A program made the translations under genes and the position numbers. Below, in pieces: positions 27,201 through 36,200 of a stretch of 64,000 bases of DNA (position 1 is the stretch's first letter; every line of letters starts with the position of its first letter). The notes beneath the pieces are model-generated. The model made no database searches and was not told the DNA's origin. It saw nothing but the letters and a program-made list of their open reading frames with translations. This DNA comes from Gordionus sp. m RMFG-2023 (lineage: Eukaryota; Nematomorpha; Gordioida; Chordodea; Parachordodidae), in NCBI RefSeq assembly GCF_954871325.1, contig NC_088777.1, positions 46,105,366-46,169,365 of the forward strand, written 5' to 3'.

Positions 27201-30200
27201 CTCACTAAGATGATAATGATACCTCTCCCAAAAACTAGCTTGATCATACCTTCTCCCATCATCAACTTTTGGTAGAATGCCAAAAATTATTCATAAAAAG
27301 AAGTTTTTTTGATTTAAGAATCAAATTAACAAAAAAATATCATATCCATAGTTTTATAAATTGTTCCATTTTAATATAATAAATATTAGACCTGAAAAAT
27401 TTAAATTTTTCCAACCTAGTCCGCCCATGCCCTAGTGGCAAAACCTTTTTGACCCAGGCCCTTGGTCCAACCCGAGACTCGAATTTTTGGGAAAACTTAT
27501 GGGAGGGAAGAAATCTTAAACTTTATTCTCTTTTTACTTTATTTTTTTTAAATTCATTTTATAATTGTGAAATTCAATCGGGCAAAAAAAATTGAAAAGA
27601 AAATAACACTGCTATTTTTTTTTAGGCCAAGGGCCAGGGCCTTTATTTTATTGATCATTTTGCCCACCAGGCTGACTGGCCTGCCCTGCGGTACTCTAAT
27701 AAATATTTAAAACACAAAATTTGAGCGTGTCGTGTCCGCCCAATTTCCTTTAGATGCCACGGTCATATTGAATGGTATACTGATGTTTGACTTTCTCTGG
27801 ATTTAGCTCGGTTCCTTTTTTTTAAAAAAAAACTGTTATTTTATTTTTAAAAGATAAGCTTCATTCAAAAAAAAAAATGTTTACTAAAAATTTAAAGGTA
27901 GCAATTATCCGTTGAAAAAATTTGACCTCGAATCCTTTCCCGGATTTAAGCCAGCACTTGAAGCTTGCATGATACCTCAGCCTAATACAACTCAGTTGTT
28001 GGATTTGTCATCTATTCCCAATTTCAATTTTAGCCAAGAATCTCGTAAAAAAAATTTTTTTTAAAAATTATTACGTGCTTTTTCAAAACTTATTCTTTTC
28101 AATACTTGTACTATTGATAATTTATGAAAATTCCAACACTTTAATTATGTATTTAGGATACCCACTAACTTTGAACTTCATAATAATAATATTTATGCTA
28201 GGAGAGTGTATTAATCTTTTCTTTAAACAAAGAACTATTTCATAAAATAGTGATAACATAGTTGTTTTTTTTCAGCATCCCTGCAATCTCAATCTACCAA
28301 TATCGAAATTGAGGATAAATTGTGTTCGCCAACAGATGTTGTAACGGTAATTTTCTTATATGTTATAATATGAATGATAGGGTTCACTATTATTCTTTAT
28401 AAACAGATAAAATTTAATTATTATCGCATTTTTAAAAACAAAAAATAGAGTAATATGCCCAATTCGACGAATAGTACAAGCACGAATGAACCGAATTATT
28501 TTGCGAATATATCTAAAATAACCGATGTTCAAGAAGTAATTTTAATTAGTCATAGCTTCCCTTCATTTTTTAAAATTTATATCATATATTAATTTATCAT
28601 GTTATTGAAATTAACATCCTTATTCAGATTTACTTCGATTTATTATGATTTTTTGATATTCATGTGAAACATATATCACCCTTATATCGGGTTTCCGTTT
28701 ATGTTTTCTCCCCACTTTTCTCACTTCCATTTTACGGCGTTGCTAATTTGGCTCGATTTTAAGGCGTGTTCACGAAAATAATTAGCAAAACCTTAAGTCG
28801 CCTGTTTACACTTGTTGAGTGCCTTCAAGGTTGAACCATTCTTTAGACTAAAACAACTGAGGTTTGGAGTCGGTGCAAAATTTAGACCATTTATTTGAGA
28901 AACACTCCCTGATGAAATCTTATATTTCATAAAAATATTATGTTATAAAACATTTCCCTTCTACTTTTATATTTGTTAGATCATGTATTACCAGGTTCTG
29001 GGCTTGTATTACCATGGACACCTCAAACTAGCTACATCGATGGCCTACCAACTCGCTAGCCTTCTCGTACAAACTCCCTCCCTCTATTTGATAGGCTTCA
29101 GTTTGGGACAATCAGTGTCTTCGCCTAATGAACCCCAAACTCCCTTCTTGACTAGTATTAAAAAATCAGGACCTAAACAACATCACCATCATAGCGAGAA
29201 ACCTGGAACTGTTAACAAGTTACTGTCTTACGAAATTACCAGAAAGTCTCTTTCCATTCTCAACAAATCCATTTTTGTGTGTACCGTGCTTTGCGAATCT
29301 GCCTCCTTGCACTGCCCTCTTCCTAATAATATAATGAATAACCTTATCATTGGACAACGTAACCCTGTAATAGGCAACGTTAATGACGATAACATCAAAC
29401 ATCAAAACGAAGAAAAAATGGGCACGTCCTTATTGGCTTTGAAATTAGGATTGGCAACCTTGAAAATTTTGAGACCCCCGGCGTCTAGCAAAGCTCTCGA
29501 GGTAGTATAAATAAATAGATTTTTTGGTTAATTTAGAAATAATTGCTAAAATTTTGAAATATGATATCTTAAAAAGATGATTCAAAAGTGTCGTTAAATT
29601 AAATTACTCCACTAGACAAATTTTGAAAAATATGCTAAATAAATTGAATTGCCTTTTTGTGACTCTAAGTAGTGAAGGTCAATTAAAACATTGCATAGTT
29701 ATGCCTTTTAAAATTAAAAATGTTCTGGCTCCATGCCCCAAGATCATATATATTTTTTTTGGAACATTTCTTGGTATATTTATAATAAGAAACTTAAAAT
29801 AACGGAAAAAAACATTCACTGAATTTGGCAGGATATTTTTAAGCTTACTTAAATTGAATCACTGAAACATTCTGGAATAATTTTTAGAAACCATGTTGTT
29901 CGTTTAAACACTTAAGAGGTCCGGTTTCCAAGCCTCTGCTTTAAACAGTTATGTCAAGAATTGGGCTGGAATAATTCTTATCTTATTTTCTATTTTTTTT
30001 TGTAAACAATTAAAAATGCCAACTCAAGGTAAAATTAGCTAATCAGGAATCAGTTCTATGGGACATTCTTATCAAAATACCCATGGACTTGGCGAAGTTA
30101 TCTTTGCTACACGAGGAAGGCTCGGATTTTATCAACCAAGTCTTCAATCTCAACACCAACCTATCCTGTATTCTGCCTTACACCCTCGCAACATTGCTCT

Positions 30201-33200
30201 TCGAGGCTCTATGTTCTACGAGTTTGTGAGGATTTTTATTCTTTTTTCCCACTTGCTTTTTAGGGCTATTTTCTATTTAACTACTAAATATTTTAATGTT
30301 ATTATTATTATTGCAATTATAAGAAAACACAAGTTTACCTTACTTCCAGTTTATCTCAATTATAATTGTACTTTTTTTTCTCATCTAAAAAATATTATAC
30401 GCATTCAATTATAGGAAAAGACAAATTTACGTTACCACCAGAGCCAAAAAAACCCTACACTAACAACAATACTGGATTATCTGAATCACACTTTTCAATA
30501 TCCGCAGTTAACAATGTTGCAAAAATATCTAAACAACTGGCAAAGGACTCTATCAAAGTTAAGCCCAGCTGTTCTTACTTCAATATAACGAATTCCAAAT
30601 CTCAGTGCCTGCAGCAAGCATCCTCCAAGGAAAACTACTTGGAATTCAAAATTGGACTGGCGGCTTTAGAAATGAGAACCAATATCTCCGAAATAGAATA
30701 TCCGCTATTGATAGAAGGCATGAGAAGGAGGAGAGGCGATTTGGCGCTACTACTACTATTGACCTATAAAGACGATATCTATAAATTGGCTCAAGTAGTA
30801 TTTTAAATAATTAATATGCACCTATTTCATCGAGGCATTAAAATATCATCATCAGTCTCATAAACCTGCCTAACTTTATTTTAAGAAATTTACAAGAATC
30901 TATTTTAATATTGATGATAATGTCAATTTGAGAGCATGCCATTTAAATAATAAAATTATTCTTTATAACATGAATAAATATCCAATTAAACAAAAATTAT
31001 AATGGTAATTGCGACATAAATATACATATTTTTGCCCAAATTTTTTTAAAATAAAAATAGAATGAAAATTTTAAATAATTGAAAATCTCACCTGCTTTTA
31101 ATATATCATAGAAATCATATAAATTAACTATACCCATAAATGCAACAAAAAAAAGGCATTTTGAAAATTTTTGTTAGACGGTTTTGTACGTACGAATATT
31201 TTATCAAATATATACAAGTTTGAAGAGTGATAAGAAAGGAATATTTATTGTGGTGAATTTATTTGTTAATTAAGTTCTGAGGGTAGTATGGTTGGAGATT
31301 GTGGGATATTTACGAGGTGATATGATGGGACCAACTAATAAGTTAGCTGATTTGTATATTAGGGTGGATAGTAGGGATTTAAATGGGATATAAATGTAAG
31401 ATTATTTATCTATATACTCCAATTTTAAGATCATAGATAGATTTTTGGATTCCTATGTGCATCAAATGTGTAAAATGCCCATGCCTTTCTTTTATTACAA
31501 CAATAACGCTAGCATGAATCTCAATCAAAGCCTTGCCCCTTTAGCTATTAAAATCTCATTGAGATTACTACCAAATTATATTATGTACCTAATTATAGGG
31601 CAGAAAGTTTGAATATATAGTAGATAAAAAAAGAAGCTTTTATGGAAGAGTACAAAATTATTGAAAAATAACAAGAGTTAGTTTAAATTTATTTGTAAAT
31701 AAATTCGAGTTATAAGATTAAAGAATCTGTTTATAAGATGTAGTTGGGGGTATTCTTTTCAAAAAATATGTGGAAAATGTATAAGGATATAATAAAATGG
31801 ACAAAACGACAATTTTAGGATTCTAACACCATGTGCTTAATAAGTTTGACAATTTGAGGTAAAATGTATATTTTATTTTTTTAAAGATTCCCATATGTTT
31901 TATATGACATTTTTTTTAAACCTAAACCAACATTCTTATTAATTTTATTATATTACTTCTCAGGTCAAGCGCAAGATGAATCATTACCCAGGTCTTAATC
32001 AAATTTCTATCACCATCTTGCTTTTGGCTTATTATTTTTGAATTGTTAAGCACTACATTGTTGAGCTCTAGAACAAGTTGGAATTGGGGGGGGGGGATGT
32101 TGGGGTTTTTATTCAATGAATCTAAGCAAATGCAAACCTCTTCTAAACACTGGAGCATCTTTATATCTTCTAAGCACTCATTGTCTTTGAAACAATGTGC
32201 GAGAAAGCGTCGGGAGTTTATCGAAGGTCATGTAAATCTAGTGAAGATTGGGTTTTTTAAAAATCAAGGTTAAAAAAACAAAACTTTCGGAATTCTAATC
32301 GTCGTTGATTTTCTTTTCCTATATATAGCCATTTATTCCATTCTTTCTTCCTTAACATGATATCAAAATGTAAACTTTTTTTAAAAAAAATTATTAGTTA
32401 AGCAGTGAACTCAGTTGGACAGGGCCAACTAATAAACAAGATCTTATTTATGATCAGGTTCTAATAAAGAGGTATAAAGGATTTTAATTAGTTGTAAAAG
32501 AAAAAAAAATGTTCACTCTGCCTGTGAGACAACTTATTTAAACTTATTGGTATCTTTGATGGTTGGTAAATCATGTTTTAGCCAAAACAGATTCGAAATT
32601 TTAACAGACTTGAATAATATCGAAATTGGATCCATTGAGTTTTTATTAAATCCTGGATTTGTGGTTATCATTAGTTTTTGGAGGTAATATCAGTGGGATT
32701 TCTTTTAATGGCAAACGGGCTTTGATCTGATTCGCGAGATTATTGTTTAAGCTTGAATCAAAGACTCTTTTTTTTTAATATTCAAAAAATGATTATTTTT
32801 TATTTTCCAATGTACAGTTCAAACTCAACGCTAAAACAATTTTATATCTTACTATTCTCATAATTCCTTACTTAGATCATGGATAGATTTTTAGATTCCC
32901 ATGTGCATCAAATGTGCAAAAGACCCATGCCTTGCTTCTACTACTGCAATAACGCTAGCAATAATCTAATGAATCACGCTCAAACAGGTTGACCATTTCT
33001 TAGATATTCATTTTTACATTTTATTTGTATGCCACTAATCGACTAGAGGTCTGCAAATGGCAAAATTTTCGAGCCCAACGGTAGGAATTTAATTACTGCC
33101 CCGGTCCAAGTTACAATTTTTTTTATTAAGGTTGCCTTGACTAGACTGGTTTTCAAATACAAGGCTTACCAAAATACATGTTGTTGATAAACAACTATTT

Positions 33201-36200
33201 ATCATCTTGGGGTGGTTAAATTAAAAAAAATATTCTACTGATTATCTCTTCTATGAAATATCTGAATCCATAAAAAATAAGTTTTGCTTGGCCTGGCACA
33301 AAAAAAAACAATTTTTAAACTTTGCCCTGTTCATGGGCCGGGCTATCTGATTAAAACTATATATATTCGACTTGTTTTTTGTAATATTCATAACTTTGTT
33401 TATCTGTGGCAAACAAATAACATCTGACGAAACGTACTGCTTGTCGGCCCAAACCTCTAGTACATATATAAATTTTAATCATAAAAAACACGATAAATAT
33501 GGAACACAAATTCAACGTCGATGATGCTAAATATATTTTTTTTAATTCATCACACCTCCCGCCCTACTTTCAATCTTTAAATACATCATTCATTTACCAC
33601 ATTGAAGATTCTCCATTGCGGACTAATGACAACGAGTGCATAGTAGATGATAAGAAAAAAGACCTTCCAGCGTATGGAACGGAAGAAGTTATCAGCGAAT
33701 ATTCGATCACACACTCATCGAATAATTCCCCCCAAAATTCCCACATGTTCGAGCCCGACACTTTATCGCTTAGTAATTCTAGAACCATAAACTACAGGAA
33801 AGATGGCGATGAAACTTTGGTCGAGATCGAGGAACAGAATCTTGCGATTGATAACCTCGAAAAGTAATATAATTGGAGTTTGGGAACCGGCACTAAGAAA
33901 GAGTTCCGGTTTTAAATAATTTTTAAAAATAACAATCCTTTTTTCATTAATATTCAAAAATATTATTTTCCCTATTTATACCTTACAGCCAAACTCACGC
34001 TGAGCAAAATGGCGCTACCTCTCAACAGCAGGCCTTGAAAGAAAATTTGCAAATGTCATCCCAACTCTCGGCTTTTCCTAGCGAGGCTGGAGCTCATTAT
34101 ACGTTCGAGTTCGCGAAAAATCTCTTGATAAAAGCCGGTGGCAATTCGAATTCCGATCTTTTCTTGCACTCAACACCTCTTCAAATTCGCGAGCCCCACA
34201 AGGCCCTTCACTTTTGCGCGTTTCAGATAGGTGAGTTGTCATAAAAATGTTTTTAAAAGTTAAAACATTATTTCCATTAAAATTCTTATCTAAATATTTC
34301 TTTATATTGAACTTGAAATTTTGAAAATTAAAAAAAACAAAGGCCTATACGCCCTAGGGCTTCACAATAGAGTCACACCTAATTGGTTATCGCGAACATA
34401 CAGCTCGCACGTATCTTGGATAACTGGCCAGACCTTGGAGATTGGCGCTTCGGCCATTCATTTCCTCGTAGACACCTGGCAAGCCCATTTGACGCCTTCC
34501 GAAACGGCTTCCCTGGCCGATAAAGCTTCTAATATCTGCGATTCTTACATGGTAACTTTGTGTTTAATATTATAAAGAAGGCTTCTAAACTAAATGTTCA
34601 TTTTACGCAATTAATTAGTGTTCTGAAAACCAAATAGATTATGTTGGGTTTTTTTGGTGCGGTTTTGCAGACCAAATTTAGCATACTGAATTACATTATT
34701 GCTATTTTTGAATTGCATTTATATTTTATTTAAAATTATAATAGCCATATATAGCAGCCGAGTTGGCTCTCTCTTGTTTGAATTATTGTCATGCTTTATC
34801 CATTACGGAAACGCAAAGAGCACTTATACAATGCAAAGAACAGAACAACGAAATGCTGATTAAAGGCTGTTTGACCGTTGAAAATATTGCCAGAAATTTT
34901 CACGTTTCTCCCGAGGTTATTTTCCTTAAACTTTAAGCTTATGTTTGTAGTTGTAGTCCCACTAAAATATATTGATTGACAGACCGGTCTTCTTTTAAAT
35001 GGACCATTGGTCGATATATGAAAAACTTTCCAACCGCAACCTTCATCAATTTCAGCTACAATTCGATGAGAATGAATAGAATTTTCAATTTTATTTATAT
35101 TGAATAATCTTTCCAATCAAATAAAAAAATCAAGGTTTTATTCGAGGTAGCCAAGCACTGGTATTCGCTTCATGAACTTACCTATCACCGTCACCATTTT
35201 GCTTTCGGCAGCAACCATAGTTCTTCTCTCGTGAATCCATCACTCTTCAATTTAAACATGTTCCCCAATCCTCTCAACCTTCTTCAGCCTGTTAATAAAG
35301 CCCTCAACCCATTCAATAACCCAAATATCAACTTGGCTAATATTCATACCTTTAAAAACTGGCCTCCTTCCATTCAACAACCTCACCAAACTCCTCAACG
35401 ATGGTTAAATCCATATTACATGATCCCTCCTCCGCCTCTCCCATCTCCTTTGCAACTTCATCCCGTTTATCCACCCATCGCACCCCTGCAGCACCACCCT
35501 TCTTTCCCTCTCCTCTTGCCACCCCTGCCCCCCATTCCATCTTTACCACCTTTCCCCGCTGCCCCCAATTTTCATTACCACTATTACCTCTATTGTAGAC
35601 CTCAGGAATTAGTCCCTCAAAAAACTTTTTATAACAATGCGTTTTCCGTCGAATCGAGCCGCTATGTTGGTAACAACCTCGAATTGTATAACGCCAACAA
35701 CTCTACCCTTAATTATTCTAACTTTCAAAATTTAGATATCAGCTCTACCAATGGAATCATACATAATAATGATAGTAATGGCGTCAACGCTAATATGGTA
35801 ATGAATAACGCAGTTTATGCCGATGACAATAAAATAATTGCCGATATGGAAAGTATATCTTCCGACGAATCCTTTCCTCGCGAACGTTTAAAGCAAATTA
35901 CTCGGAGAGGTTCGTCTCATGATCATACACTTATGGATAGCTCACGCTTCGAGAATAAAGTTATCGATGTCGTTAACAAGAGTGGTGAAAATACAACTGG
36001 CGGGTGTCTTACTAATATCGAGGCCAAAGAAGTATTTTATCGCTTGATTATTTAAATGTTTAACGCCACTTTTCGTAGAGATGGATACTATTTTAAAAGT
36101 CAATTATGTAATTAAAATATAAACCAAGTGACAATAGTCATATCAAGGTTATTTTAAAGGGGTAAAGATAAGTGATCATCTTTGGAGGTTTCATTGTATA

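Noticed and set aside
30222-30230. Stronger-looking donor GTGAGG at 30226 for exon 14
   Set aside because: It would shift the frame of exon 15, whose conserved blocks require phase 1; the GT at 30222 keeps it.
33472-33607. Upstream extension of ZSWIM8 exon 17 to the ATG at 33499
   Set aside because: There is no AG acceptor before 33606 and the phase from exon 16 fits only the acceptor at 33607, so the upstream open stretch is intron.
35352-35598. Overlapping frames on both strands inside ZSWIM8 exon 21
   Set aside because: They arise from the Pro-rich low-complexity tract; the exon 21 frame has the conserved start and correct phases.
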